From Paracoccus hibiscisoli (lineage in GTDB: Bacteria > Pseudomonadota > Alphaproteobacteria > Rhodobacterales > Rhodobacteraceae): a stretch of 64,000 bases of DNA. The DNA lies in contig NZ_SUNH01000009.1 in NCBI RefSeq assembly GCF_005048265.1, positions 1-64,000 of the forward strand. Direction: 5' to 3'. The translations under genes and the position numbers were made by a program. The notes below the pieces were generated by a model. That model was given only the letters and a program-made list of their open reading frames with translations, had not been told where the DNA came from and made no database searches. This document shows positions 26,853-34,998 of this stretch, piece by piece; the stretch's first letter is position 1; every line of letters starts with the position of its first letter.

Positions 26853-27728
26853 CATGGCCGCCAGCAGGCGGTCGTCGGCATCGGGCGCCATCATGTCCAG
26901 GCTGGTGCGGCGCAGGAACCAATCCAGGAATTTTGCGGTGGGCGGCGTATGGTCGGGGGCCATCGTCAGCGCGCGTTCCGCCCCGAGCCGCCCGGCATCC
27001 AGCGTGACGTGGTGGTAATCCGACAGGCCGAACAGCACCACCGGCTTGCCCAGGATCAGCCCGTCAAAGCCCACGCCGCTGTTCTGCGTCACGACAAAGG
27101 CGCAATCGCGCAGGCGCGCCGCGGTGTCGCCGCCGATGGTCAGGTTCGGATGATCGCGCGCCAGGCGGTCCAGGGCCGTGCGGTCGGCATCGTCATAGAC
27201 CTCCTTGGGGTGCAGGGTGGCGATGCAGGGGCGGCCGGTGCGGGCGGCGGCGCGGATCATCTGGACCGGACTGGCCGACTGAAAGCTGCGCTGGCGGCGG
27301 ATATGGCCCTGCAGCGGGATCAGGATGTGATCGCCGCGCACCGGGTCCGGCCCCGGCAGCACGCGGGCGCGCAGGCGGCGGGCAAAGGTCTGGGCGGCGT
27401 CGCCTTCGATCCGGGCGGGGTCGAAGGGGGTCTGCGCGATGGGCCAGCGCCAGCGTTCGGCCAGACGCTCCAGCCGCCAATAGGGATAGTGATAGGCAAG
27501 GCGAAAGGTCAGGGCGCGGTCATGGGTCGGACGCTCCATGTTGAACAGGGCATGGCCGGGCAGGGTGGGTGCCAGCGCGCGGGCTTGGTCCCCGGACGGG
27601 CGGATGTCGATGCGCCAGCCGCGCGGCTCCAGCAGCGACCGGATGCGGTTCAGGATGCCCAGCTTGCCCGCCCGTGCGGTGTGCAGGATGGGCGGATGCA
27701 GATAGACGGTCAGCAGCAGATCGCTCAT
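26829..27728 (-). CDS. putative polysaccharide/capsule-type glycosyltransferase-like protein
   Basis: A 299-residue cytosolic protein. The C-terminal half resembles the GT-B-like part of capsule beta-Kdo transferases (KpsC/KpsS): [34 protein letters not shown] and [14 protein letters not shown] followed by YHHV. These segments would form a nucleotide-sugar site. The N-terminal half ([17 protein letters not shown]) is not recognised. No other capsule genes are nearby, so the substrate is unknown. It diverges from hslV and shares its 3' end with the trxA terminator. Confidence 0.65.
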   Translation of the reverse strand: MSDLLLTVYLHPPILHTARAGKLGILNRIRSLLEPRGWRIDIRPSGDQARALAPTLPGHALFNMERPTHDRALTFRLAYHYPYWRLERLAERWRWPIAQTPFDPARIEGDAAQTFARRLRARVLPGPDPVRGDHILIPLQGHIRRQRSFQSASPVQMIRAAARTGRPCIATLHPKEVYDDADRTALDRLARDHPNLTIGGDTAARLRDCAFVVTQNSGVGFDGLILGKPVVLFGLSDYHHVTLDAGRLGAERALTMAPDHTPPTAKFLDWFLRRTSLDMMAPDADDRLLAAMKKGGWPV

Positions 27729-27767
27729 GGCGCGACGCTAGGGGTGGGCGGGGCGGTTTTCAACGGG

Positions 27768-27796
27768 TTGCAAGCCGGGCAGGGCGTCCATATCTG
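27768..27796 (+). promoter_or_regulatory. candidate heat-shock-type promoter of hslVU
   Basis: TTGCAA (27768-27773), a GC-rich spacer, then CCATATCT (27788-27795), about 30 bases before the hslV start. The C-rich -10 word resembles RpoH promoters of alphaproteobacteria. This is a by-eye match only. Confidence 0.3.
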
Positions 27797-27824
27797 CCGG
27801 GCAACAACAGCGAAGGAGCAGGCG

Positions 27825-28379
27825 ATGGCGGATGACAGGTTTCCCGGCTGGCACGGCACTACGATCCTGGCGGTGCGCCGGGGCGGCAAGGTGGTCGTGG
27901 CCGGCGATGGACAGGTCAGCGTCGGCCAGACCGTGATGAAGGGCAGCGCCCGCAAGGTGCGCCGCCTGACCCCCGGCGGGCGCGACGTGGTCGTGGGCTT
28001 TGCCGGATCGACCGCCGACGCCTTTACCCTGCTGGAGCGGCTGGAGAAGAAGCTGGAGGCCGCACCCGGCCAGCTGCAACGCGCCTGCGTGGATCTGGCC
28101 AAGGACTGGCGCATGGACAAGTATCTGCGCAACCTGGAGGCGATGCTGATCGTCACCGACGGTGTGGACCTGCTGGTCGTGACGGGTGCGGGCGACGTGC
28201 TGGAGCCTGAGCATGACGTGGCGGCCATCGGGTCGGGCGGCAATTTCGCACTGGCCGCGGCGCGGGGGTTGCTGGAAAGCGATCTAGATGCCGAGGCGAT
28301 CGCCCGCAAGGCGATGGCGATCGCGGCCGACATCTGTGTCTATACGAACGGGCGTCTGACGGTCGAGGCCATCGGATAG
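27825..28379 (+). CDS. hslV: ATP-dependent protease subunit HslV
   Basis: A 184-residue N-terminal-nucleophile threonine protease that forms the dodecameric core of HslVU (ClpQY). The short propeptide ([11 protein letters not shown]) is removed to expose Thr at [11 protein letters not shown]. Further family features are [26 protein letters not shown] and [22 protein letters not shown] precedes the ATG. hslU follows after 139 bases that hold hairpins and a conserved element, so hslU expression may be partly separate. Confidence 0.97.
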   Translation: MADDRFPGWHGTTILAVRRGGKVVVAGDGQVSVGQTVMKGSARKVRRLTPGGRDVVVGFAGSTADAFTLLERLEKKLEAAPGQLQRACVDLAKDWRMDKYLRNLEAMLIVTDGVDLLVVTGAGDVLEPEHDVAAIGSGGNFALAAARGLLESDLDAEAIARKAMAIAADICVYTNGRLTVEAIG

Positions 28380-28385
28380 CAAAGC

Positions 28386-28476
28386 CGGGGGCATTCTGCC
28401 CCCGTCAGCCAGCGGTTCTTGAACCGGTGGCGAACCTCTGGCTGACCCCTGAGGATATTTTTGTGAAGAAGAAGGG
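28386..28476 (+). repeat. 3'-end element after hslV: hairpins plus GGATATT-N4-TGAAGAAGAAGGG
   Basis: Hairpin CGGGGGC/GCCCCCG (28386-28404), then a long arm GTCAGCCAG (28404-28412) pairing with CTGGCTGAC (28438-28446) and enclosing CGGTTC-TT-GAACCG. This is followed by GGATATT (28453-28459), TTTG and TGAAGAAGAAGGG (28464-28476). It has the same motif, spacing and position past a stop codon as the element behind truB. It is probably a transcript-end or processing element, placed between hslV and hslU. Confidence 0.65.
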
Positions 28477-28518
28477 CGAGCGGTGCGCTGCGCCGGGCCT
28501 TCGATGGGAGACAAGCCT

Positions 28519-29826
28519 ATGAGTGACCTGACCCCCCGCGAGATCGTGTCCGAGCTGGACCGGTTCATCATCGGCCAGAACGACGCCAAGCGCGCCGTGG
28601 CCGTGGCCCTGCGCAACCGCTGGCGACGCAAGCAGCTGGGCGACGACCTGCGCGACGAGGTCTATCCCAAGAACATCCTGATGATCGGGCCGACCGGCGT
28701 CGGCAAGACCGAGATCAGCCGCCGTCTGGCCAAGCTGGCCAACGCGCCCTTCATCAAGGTCGAGGCGACCAAATTCACCGAGGTGGGCTATGTCGGTCGC
28801 GACGTCGAGCAGATCATCCGCGATCTGGCCGATGCCGCGATGATCGACACGCGCGAGCGGATGCGCGAGGCCGTCAAGGCCCGCGCCCACAAGGCCGCCG
28901 AGGAGCGGGTCGTCGAGGCGCTGGCCGGCAAGGATGCCCGCGACGGCACCCGTCAGATGTTCCGCGACAAGCTGAAGCGCGGAGAGCTGGATGACACGGT
29001 GATCGAGCTGGAGGTGCAGGACAACTCGAACCCGCTTGGCGGGATGGAGATGCCCGGCCAGCCGGGCCAGCCCCTGGGCGGCATGATGGATCTGTCGGGG
29101 CTGATGAAGGCGTTCGGCGGCCGCAAGGTGCGCCGCAAGGTCACCGTGTCGGAAAGCTATGAGCTGCTGATCGCCGAGGAGGCGGACAAGCTGCTGGACG
29201 ACGACGCGGTCAAGGCCACCGCGCTGGAGGCCGTGCAGCAGAACGGCATCGTCTTCATCGACGAGATCGACAAGGTCTGCGCCCGTGCCGAGGCCCGTGG
29301 CGGCGATGTCAGCCGCGAGGGGGTCCAGCGCGACCTGCTGCCGCTGATCGAGGGCACGACGGTCAGCACGAAATACGGCGCGGTCAAGACGGACCACATT
29401 CTGTTCATCGCCTCGGGCGCGTTCCATGTGGCGAAACCGTCCGACCTGCTGCCCGAGCTGCAGGGCCGCCTGCCCATCCGGGTCGAGCTGCGCGCCCTGA
29501 CGGAGGAGGATTTCATCCGCATCCTGACCGAGACCGACAACGCCCTGACGCGCCAGTACACCGCGCTGATGCTGACCGAGGGCGTGACCGTCGATTTCAC
29601 CGAAAACGGCATCGCGGCGCTGGCGCGGATCGCGGCCGAGGTCAACGCCTCGGTCGAGAATATCGGCGCGCGGCGGCTGTACACCGTGATCGAGCGCGTG
29701 TTCGAGGAGCTGTCCTTCACCGCGCCAGACCGCAGCGGCCAATCGGTCAGCGTGGATGCCGATTTCGTGGAACGCCATCTGGGCGATCTGTCGCGGTCGA
29801 CCGATCTGTCGCGCTATGTGCTGTAG
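28519..29826 (+). CDS. hslU: ATP-dependent protease ATPase subunit HslU
   Basis: A 435-residue AAA+ unfoldase that feeds substrates to HslV. Walker A is GPTGVGKT (57-64), followed by [20 protein letters not shown]. The I-domain insertion lies at about 110-240, Walker B is [10 protein letters not shown], and the C-terminus ends in LSRYVL, the tail that docks into HslV. The ATG at 28519 follows GGGAG; an upstream in-frame ATG lacks conservation. The length is that of the family. Confidence 0.97.
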   Translation: MSDLTPREIVSELDRFIIGQNDAKRAVAVALRNRWRRKQLGDDLRDEVYPKNILMIGPTGVGKTEISRRLAKLANAPFIKVEATKFTEVGYVGRDVEQIIRDLADAAMIDTRERMREAVKARAHKAAEERVVEALAGKDARDGTRQMFRDKLKRGELDDTVIELEVQDNSNPLGGMEMPGQPGQPLGGMMDLSGLMKAFGGRKVRRKVTVSESYELLIAEEADKLLDDDAVKATALEAVQQNGIVFIDEIDKVCARAEARGGDVSREGVQRDLLPLIEGTTVSTKYGAVKTDHILFIASGAFHVAKPSDLLPELQGRLPIRVELRALTEEDFIRILTETDNALTRQYTALMLTEGVTVDFTENGIAALARIAAEVNASVENIGARRLYTVIERVFEELSFTAPDRSGQSVSVDADFVERHLGDLSRSTDLSRYVL

Positions 29827-29887
29827 GGCGGGAACCTCCGGCCGGGCAGGGGTGTTTGCTGGCTGAACACCACAGGGGACGGATCAC

Positions 29888-30067
29888 ATGGGTTGGCTTT
29901 TCAGCGTTATCATCTTTGTACTGGATGTCTGGGCCATCGCGCAGATCATCAACACCAATGTCAGCACCAAGGCCAAGATCCTGTGGATTCTGCTGATCGT
30001 GATCCTGCCGGTTCTGGGCCTGATCATCTGGTATTTCGCCGGACCCAAGTCGAACGTCCGCCTGTAG
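29888..30067 (+). CDS. small PLDc_N-domain membrane protein
   Basis: A 59-residue protein with two transmembrane helices (about residues 3-22 and 32-50) and the family motif WILLIVILPVLGLIIWYF followed by AGPKS. The PLDc_N (phospholipase D nuclease N-terminal) family usually precedes cardiolipin synthase domains. Stand-alone forms are common and uncharacterised. GGGGACGG lies upstream of the ATG. It sits between hslU and a strong terminator. Confidence 0.85.
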   Translation: MGWLFSVIIFVLDVWAIAQIINTNVSTKAKILWILLIVILPVLGLIIWYFAGPKSNVRL

Positions 30068-30089
30068 GCACCGCCCAATCGGCATCACG

Positions 30090-30116
30090 AACGCGTCCCA
30101 TCGGGGCGCGTTTTTT
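30090..30116. terminator. intrinsic terminator between convergent genes
   Basis: AACGCGTCCC pairs with GGGGCGCGTT (one G-T pair) around loop ATC and runs into six T. It ends the PLDc_N gene. The minus-strand Smr gene stops at 30117, directly beside it. Confidence 0.85.
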
Positions 30117-30725
30117 CTATCCGGCAGGGCGGCGCAGATAGACGTAATAGGCGCCGTCGCCGCCATGGCGGTAATGCGCCGCCGTCACTTGCTGGACCAC
30201 CGCCGCCAAGGGCGGGCTGTGCAGCCAGTAAGGCACCTGATGGCGCAACGCGCCGGGACGGGTGGGCAGGGGGCCGTGATCGCCCCGCCCCTTGCCCGTG
30301 ATCACCAGCACCAGCCGCAGGCCCGATGCGTGGCAGGACAGGATGAAATGCAGCAGCTCTGGCTGGGCGGCCGCCAGGGTCAGGCCGTGCAGGTCCAGAC
30401 GCGCCTCGGGGCGCAGCTTGCCCTGGCTCATCTTGCGGTGGGTGCGGGCATCCATGCGCAGGCTGCCTTGAGCCAGACGCTCGGCCATGGTCGAGGGGCG
30501 GGCGACCACCGGATGCGCGGGGGCTGCCGCCTGTCCGATGCGGAAATGCGGCAGGGTGGCGGGGGCCGGTGCGGGCGCAGGGGCCGATGGCGGGGGGCGC
30601 GAATCGGCAAAGGCCGCCAGATCGGCGGCCTGTCCCTTTCGCTTTGGGTCCAGCGGTTCTGCGGTTCGGGCGACGCGGGACCACAGGTCCCGGTCTTCGG
30701 GCGTCAGGCCCCGGCGCCGTGGCAT
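30117..30725 (-). CDS. Smr-domain protein
   Basis: A 202-residue protein with a C-terminal Smr (MutS2-type) domain (about 105-200): LDLHGLTLAAAQ, LVLVITGKGRGD and GDGAYYVYLRR. The Pro/Ala-rich linker (about 40-80) separates it from a basic N-terminus. Smr domains bind or cut branched DNA or act on stalled-ribosome RNA. The role of this family (related to DNA endonuclease SmrA) is not settled. Its ATG shares a base with the stop of the Tim44-domain gene. Confidence 0.85.
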   Translation of the reverse strand: MPRRRGLTPEDRDLWSRVARTAEPLDPKRKGQAADLAAFADSRPPPSAPAPAPAPATLPHFRIGQAAAPAHPVVARPSTMAERLAQGSLRMDARTHRKMSQGKLRPEARLDLHGLTLAAAQPELLHFILSCHASGLRLVLVITGKGRGDHGPLPTRPGALRHQVPYWLHSPPLAAVVQQVTAAHYRHGGDGAYYVYLRRPAG

Positions 30726-31381
30726 CAGCCGGTCGCGACAAGCTGCCAGTTCGGGTCGTCCTGACCCATCGGGCGGGCGAAGGTCCAGGTGTCCTTCTGC
30801 TTGCGCGGGGCCTTGGGGTCGCCCTCGATGACGGTGCCGTCGGCGTCGCGGGTCGCGGCGATCAGTTCGCCCACGAAGCGGACCGAGATCTCGGCCATGC
30901 CGGTCGCGGGGTCGAATTCGGCGGCGGCCAGGCTGGTGTCGCGAGTGCCCAGATAGGTCGCCTCGACCGTCTGGCCGTTGGCGACGCGCTGGTCGATCAC
31001 CGACTGGAACGCCTCGGCCACGGGGTCCGACAGGAAGGGGCGCACCTCGGACAGATCGCCCCGCTCGAAGGCCATCAGGATCATCTCATAGGCCTGGCGC
31101 GCACCGCCCAGGAAATCGCGCAGGCCAAAGGACGGCTCGGCCCGCTTCATGGCGGCCAGGGCGGTGGCTGCGGCGCTGCCGGCCTCGGTATGGTCCAGGA
31201 TGTCGTGATCGACCTCCTCGGCCGATCCGTCGATGACCTCAAAGCGGGGATGGGTGGCCACGGGTTGGTCCACCTGCGGCGGCTCGAATCCGTCGCGTGT
31301 CCCCAGCACGTTTTTCAGCCGGAGGATCAGAAAGATCGCAATCCCGGCAAGGACGATCAGCTGAAGAAGCGGGTTGGACAT
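30725..31381 (-). CDS. Tim44/TimA-type domain protein, membrane anchored
   Basis: A 218-residue protein with one N-terminal transmembrane helix (about residues 5-22, LLQLIVLAGIAIFLILRL) and a Tim44-like domain (about 75-218): FLGGARQAYEMILMAFERGD, LSDPVAEAFQ and MAEISVRFVGEL. Bacterial homologues are proposed to act in inner-membrane protein biogenesis or lipid contact. The start is at 31381 with AGAGG upstream. In related genomes a murein transglycosylase gene often separates this gene from smr; here they are directly coupled. Confidence 0.85.
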   Translation of the reverse strand: MSNPLLQLIVLAGIAIFLILRLKNVLGTRDGFEPPQVDQPVATHPRFEVIDGSAEEVDHDILDHTEAGSAAATALAAMKRAEPSFGLRDFLGGARQAYEMILMAFERGDLSEVRPFLSDPVAEAFQSVIDQRVANGQTVEATYLGTRDTSLAAAEFDPATGMAEISVRFVGELIAATRDADGTVIEGDPKAPRKQKDTWTFARPMGQDDPNWQLVATG

Positions 31382-31491
31382 GCAGGCAACCTCTGGGTCA
31401 AACGGGTCGTTGGTATCGGGCGGTCTGTGCATTATGTAGGGAGTGCCCGGGCGCAAGTCCAGTTTTCGCGCCGGCAGGAAGGGGAATTCAC

Positions 31492-32025
31492 ATGCGGCTG
31501 ATCGCCATGTTTCTGGTGGTGCCGATCATCGAGATCGCGCTGTTCATCCAGGTCGGGGGCCTGATCGGCCTGTGGTCGACGCTGGCGCTGGTGCTGTTGT
31601 CGGCGGTGGCCGGCGTCGCGCTGATGCGCAGCCAAGGCGCGCAGGCAGGCCGGGAAATCCAGCGCAGCCTGAGCGAGATGCGCGATCCCTCGCAGCCGAT
31701 GGCGCATGGCGCGATGATCATCGCGGCGGGCCTGCTGCTGGTGGTGCCGGGGTTCTTTTCCGACGCGCTTGGGCTGCTGCTGCTGATTCCGGGGGTGCGG
31801 CGGCTGCTGATGCGGCGAATCGCGCGTCGGGTGGTTGCGGGGCGCGCGGGCATGCACGCTGCGACCATGCGTCGCGATCCGCACCGCCCGCCCTATGATC
31901 AGGGCGTGATCGACGGAGAGTATGTCGTGGCCGACGACCCCCGCGCCCCGGTCGACCTGCCGCCCGAGCTGGGCGACGACCAGCCCCCGCGGCGAACCGG
32001 CGGATCGGGCTGGACCCGGCATTGA
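31492..32025 (+). CDS. fxsA: FxsA family cytoplasmic membrane protein
   Basis: A 177-residue inner-membrane protein with three to four hydrophobic helices. Family motif: PIIEIALFIQVGGLIGLWST and then LMRSQGAQAGREIQ. E. coli FxsA relieves exclusion of phage T7 by F plasmids when overproduced; its normal role is unknown. The hydrophilic C-terminal tail (about 125-177) is Pro/Asp rich. AGGAAGGGG precedes the ATG. It is divergent from the Tim44 gene and is followed by secB. Confidence 0.87.
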   Translation: MRLIAMFLVVPIIEIALFIQVGGLIGLWSTLALVLLSAVAGVALMRSQGAQAGREIQRSLSEMRDPSQPMAHGAMIIAAGLLLVVPGFFSDALGLLLLIPGVRRLLMRRIARRVVAGRAGMHAATMRRDPHRPPYDQGVIDGEYVVADDPRAPVDLPPELGDDQPPRRTGGSGWTRH

Positions 32026-32082
32026 GGGCCGGCGGGCGGCCTGCTACAACACCGCCCAGACCCGCATCACAAAGGTAGGACC

Positions 32083-32595
32083 ATGGCCGAAGATACCCCG
32101 CAGAACGGCGCCCAAGCCGCAGCCCCGCAGCCGCGGATGCAGATCCTGGCACAGTTCATCCGCGACCTGTCCTTTGAGAACGCCGTGGCCCAGAAGGGCG
32201 CCCCCCAGGGCGAGGTCCAGCCCGAGATCACCGTTCAGGTCAGCCTGGACGCCCGCAAGCGCGGCACCGAGACCCAGTATGAGGTGATCACGAAATACCG
32301 CGTCACCTCGACCAACAAGGCCGATGGCGCGACGCTGTTCCTGGCCGAGCTGGACTACGGCGGGGTGTTCCAGATCGACGGCGTGCCGCAGGATCAGCTG
32401 CACCCGTTCCTGATGATCGAATGCCCGCGGATGCTGTTCCCCTATGTGCGCCGCATCATCTCGGACATGACGCGCGATGGCGGATTCCCCGCTTTCAACA
32501 TGGACCCGGTCGATTTCGTGGCGCTGTATCGTCAGGAGCTGGCGCGCCGCGCCCAAGCCGCCCAGACCGTCCCCGCCGACCAGAAGCTGTCGTAA
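32083..32595 (+). CDS. secB: protein-export chaperone SecB
   Basis: A 170-residue tetrameric cytosolic chaperone that keeps exported proteins unfolded and hands them to SecA. Features: MQILAQFIRDLSFENAVAQK, then LAELDYGGVFQIDGVP, MLFPYVRRIISDMTRDGGFP and DPVDFVALYRQEL. AAAGGTAGGA precedes the ATG. The HD-hydrolase gene starts six bases after its stop codon, suggesting one transcript. Confidence 0.96.
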   Translation: MAEDTPQNGAQAAAPQPRMQILAQFIRDLSFENAVAQKGAPQGEVQPEITVQVSLDARKRGTETQYEVITKYRVTSTNKADGATLFLAELDYGGVFQIDGVPQDQLHPFLMIECPRMLFPYVRRIISDMTRDGGFPAFNMDPVDFVALYRQELARRAQAAQTVPADQKLS

Positions 32596-32601
32596 GGCGC
32601 C

Positions 32602-33210
32602 ATGCCACCGCGACCCCCGCGCGCCTGGCAGCGGATGCTGTCGGGCCGCAGGCTGGACCTGCTGGACCCGACCCCGATGGATATCGAGATCGGGGACATC
32701 GCCCACGGGCTGGCCTTCGTCGCGCGCTGGAACGGCCAGACCCACGGGGACTGGCCCTATTCGGTGGCCGAGCATTCCCTGCTGGTCGAGCAGATCTTTG
32801 ACCGGCTGAACCCGGGCTGCGAGCCGCGCTGGCGGCTGGCAGCCCTGCTGCATGATGCGCCGGAATATGTGATCGGGGACATGATCTCGCCGGTCAAGGC
32901 GGCGCTTGGGCGGGAATATGGCGCGATGGATGAACGCCTGGCCTCGGCCATCCACCGCCGCTTTGGTCTGCCCGCGACGCTGCCCGTGGCGATCAAGCGG
33001 CGGATCAAGGCCGCCGACCGCGTCTCGGCGCGGCTGGAGGCGGTGACCATCGCAGGCTTTGCCGCAGGCGAAGCCGTGCGCCTGTTTCCCGTCCCCGAGG
33101 CGCAGCTGCTGCCCGATCTGGCGATCACGCTGCGGCCCCCGGCCGAGACGCGCGCCGCCTATCTGGAGCGTTTTGCGATGTTGATGGGGCTGATCGACGG
33201 CCCCGCCTGA
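32602..33210 (+). CDS. HD-domain hydrolase, YfbR-like
   Basis: A 202-residue protein of the HD phosphohydrolase superfamily. Metal-binding residues: H in SVAEHSLLVEQ, the HD pair in ALLHDAPEYVIGD and a late Asp in IKAADRVSARLEA. It resembles YfbR-type 5'-deoxynucleotidases that act on deoxynucleoside monophosphates; substrate inferred. It is co-transcribed with secB by position. A 66-base gap separates it from the convergent hvrA-like gene. Confidence 0.82.
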   Translation: MPPRPPRAWQRMLSGRRLDLLDPTPMDIEIGDIAHGLAFVARWNGQTHGDWPYSVAEHSLLVEQIFDRLNPGCEPRWRLAALLHDAPEYVIGDMISPVKAALGREYGAMDERLASAIHRRFGLPATLPVAIKRRIKAADRVSARLEAVTIAGFAAGEAVRLFPVPEAQLLPDLAITLRPPAETRAAYLERFAMLMGLIDGPA

Positions 33211-33276
33211 CGGGGCACGTCTGTATTCGGAATGCGGGATGTCGCGACCTCAGGGGCCGGACATCCCGCGCAGGCG

Positions 33277-33588
33277 TCAGATCGCCAGATCGTCCAGCGT
33301 CTTGCCGCCGTCCAGGCTTTCCTGAACCCACCGCGGTTTGCGGCCGCGTCCGGTCCAGGTCATCGTCGGGTCTTGCGGATTGGCATATTTCGGCGCGACA
33401 GTCCCTGTCTTGCGCGGTTTGGCCCCGGTCAGTTCGGCCAGGTTGAAGCCGTGTTCGCGCGCGGCCTCCTCGATCGCGGTCATGGCCTCGCGGCGCTTGC
33501 GATCCTCATAGGAATTGATGGCGCGATCCAGCTTGGTCCGCATATCGCGCATTTCCTTGAGGGACATCTTGTCGAAATCAATAGTCAT
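33277..33588 (-). CDS. hvrA: H-NS/HvrA-family nucleoid regulator
   Basis: A 103-residue protein with an N-terminal coiled-coil oligomerisation region (about 8-45, MSLKEMRDMRTKLDRAINS) and the C-terminal H-NS-type DNA-binding motif TWTGRGRKPRWV (77-88). In Rhodobacter capsulatus hvrA follows senC-regA and tunes light-responsive photosynthesis genes. The same order senC-regA-hvrA is seen here, which supports the name. The AT-rich 83-base gap before it contains TTGAAT and TATGGA words that could form its own promoter. Its present targets are unknown. Confidence 0.8.
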   Translation of the reverse strand: MTIDFDKMSLKEMRDMRTKLDRAINSYEDRKRREAMTAIEEAAREHGFNLAELTGAKPRKTGTVAPKYANPQDPTMTWTGRGRKPRWVQESLDGGKTLDDLAI

Positions 33589-33671
33589 GTTTTTCCGGCT
33601 TTTGTTATCGGGAATATCATTCCTTTATTCCATAACATAATCGAAACCGGATTCAACACATATATCGGTAT

Positions 33672-34223
33672 TCAACGCGGTCCGCGTTTGGCAAGAATAC
33701 GCTGCAGCGTGCGACGGTGCATATGTAATCTGCGGGCCGTTTCACTGACATTCCGCTCGCATTGTTCATAAAGGCGTTGAATATGTTCCCACCGGACCCG
33801 ATCGGCCGACATCGGGTTTTCCGGCGGCGGGGGCAGCAATTCTCCGCTGGACAGCAATGCCGAGGTCACGTCATTCGCATCGGCGGGTTTTGCCAGATAA
33901 TCCGTGGCGCCCATCTTGACCGCGGCGACCGCGGTGGCGATCGCGCCATAACCGGTCAGGACGATGATGCGGGCATCGGCGCGCTTGTCGCGCAGGGCCT
34001 CGACCACGTCCAGCCCGTTGCCGTCCTCCAGCCGCAGATCGACCACGGCATAGGCTGGCGCCCGCTTTTCGATCAGGCGCATCGCGCCCGCCACCGTCAG
34101 CGAAGTTTCGGTCTGAAACCCACGCTTTTCCATGGCCCGCGCCAGACGGGTGACGAAGATCTCGTCGTCATCGACCAGCAGCAGCGAGGCGTCCGGGCCG
34201 ATTTGTGCGTTCAACTGATCCAT
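33672..34223 (-). CDS. regA: redox response regulator RegA (PrrA/ActR)
   Basis: A 183-residue two-domain regulator. The receiver domain has acidic pocket LLLVDDDEIF, phospho-acceptor D62 in YAVVDLRLEDGNG and switch Lys in DYLAKPADAND. A proline hinge (LLPPPPENP) leads to a Fis-type HTH ending NVSETARRLHMHRRTLQRIL, nearly invariant in RegA proteins. In relatives it controls respiration, CO2 and N2 fixation and terminal oxidases in response to quinone redox state. AAAAGGGC precedes the ATG. Its kinase RegB is encoded divergently beyond senC. Confidence 0.96.
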   Translation of the reverse strand: MDQLNAQIGPDASLLLVDDDEIFVTRLARAMEKRGFQTETSLTVAGAMRLIEKRAPAYAVVDLRLEDGNGLDVVEALRDKRADARIIVLTGYGAIATAVAAVKMGATDYLAKPADANDVTSALLSSGELLPPPPENPMSADRVRWEHIQRLYEQCERNVSETARRLHMHRRTLQRILAKRGPR

Positions 34224-34299
34224 CTGATGCCCTTTTGGCTATATCTGGTGCAAATGTGCAGCCGCGCGCGGAAAATCAAACCCCATGCGACAAACTGCC

Positions 34300-34929
34300 T
34301 TAGGCAGAGGCGTCCACATAACAGGCGACGGTTTCGGCAATCTGTTCGGACGGCGTTTCGCGCGAAAAGAATTCGACCGTCTGCCCACCCGGCATGACCA
34401 GATAGGTATTGGTCATGTGATCGACCAGATAATATTCCTGGTCCTCCTCGTCATGGGCCTTGTAGTAATTGCGCCAGCCGCGATTGACGGCGGCAATCTC
34501 CTCATCGGTGCCGGTCAGCCCGATCATCCGGTCGGAAAACAGCGCCGTGTAATCTGCCAGAATCTCGGGCGTGTCGCGGCGTGGATCGACGGTGATGAAA
34601 ACGGTCTGCACATCCTTGCCATCCTCGACCAGCAGCGCCTCGGCATCGGCATTGCGGGCGGCGTCCAGCGGGCAGACATCGGGGCAGAAGGTATAGCCGA
34701 AATAAAGCAGCGTCGGCTTGTCAAAGACCTGCGCGTCGGTCACCCGCTGGCCGTCGTCGCGCGTCAGGGTAAAATCGGTGCCAAAGGCGCCCATGCCGCC
34801 GGCCACCGCGCTGCTGCTGCATTGCGCGAACGGGTCGCCCCCCGGCCGCATGGTCAGATACAGCGCGCCGCCCGCCAGGATGCCGATGGCGGCGGCCGTC
34901 CCGATCATCAGGATTTTCCGGTCGGTCAT
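34300..34929 (-). CDS. senC: SCO1/SenC copper chaperone
   Basis: A 209-residue protein anchored by one N-terminal helix (about 6-26) with a periplasmic thioredoxin-fold domain. Copper ligands: C82 and C86 in GYTFCPDVCPLD, and H170 in YYLVDHMTNTY. SCO proteins deliver copper to the CuA or CuB centre of cytochrome oxidases. In Rhodobacter, SenC/PrrC also influences signalling by RegB. The stop codon is within a short palindrome CTGCC-TTA-GGCAG. It is divergent from regB with 69 bases between the starts. Confidence 0.93.
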   Translation of the reverse strand: MTDRKILMIGTAAAIGILAGGALYLTMRPGGDPFAQCSSSAVAGGMGAFGTDFTLTRDDGQRVTDAQVFDKPTLLYFGYTFCPDVCPLDAARNADAEALLVEDGKDVQTVFITVDPRRDTPEILADYTALFSDRMIGLTGTDEEIAAVNRGWRNYYKAHDEEDQEYYLVDHMTNTYLVMPGGQTVEFFSRETPSEQIAETVACYVDASA

Positions 34930-34960
34930 GGGCGGCTCCTTCGCGTGTCAAATGCCCGCA

Positions 34961-34989
34961 TTGATCGCGCATGGCGGGGCGGGTATCAA
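34961..34989 (+). promoter_or_regulatory. candidate regB promoter
   Basis: TTGATC (34961-34966), 17-base spacer, TATCAA (34984-34989). If used, transcription would begin at or just before the ATG at 34999, giving an almost leaderless mRNA, or would favour the second ATG at 35020 (AGGGG upstream). It also forms an imperfect dyad (TTGAT...ATCAA), too widely spaced for an FNR box. Confidence 0.4.
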
Positions 34990-34998
34990 GGTTGGGCA

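Noticed and set aside
34961-34989. TTGAT...ATCAA dyad near regB considered as an FNR box
   Set aside because: The half-sites are about 19 bases apart instead of four, so it is better read as a -35/-10 pair.
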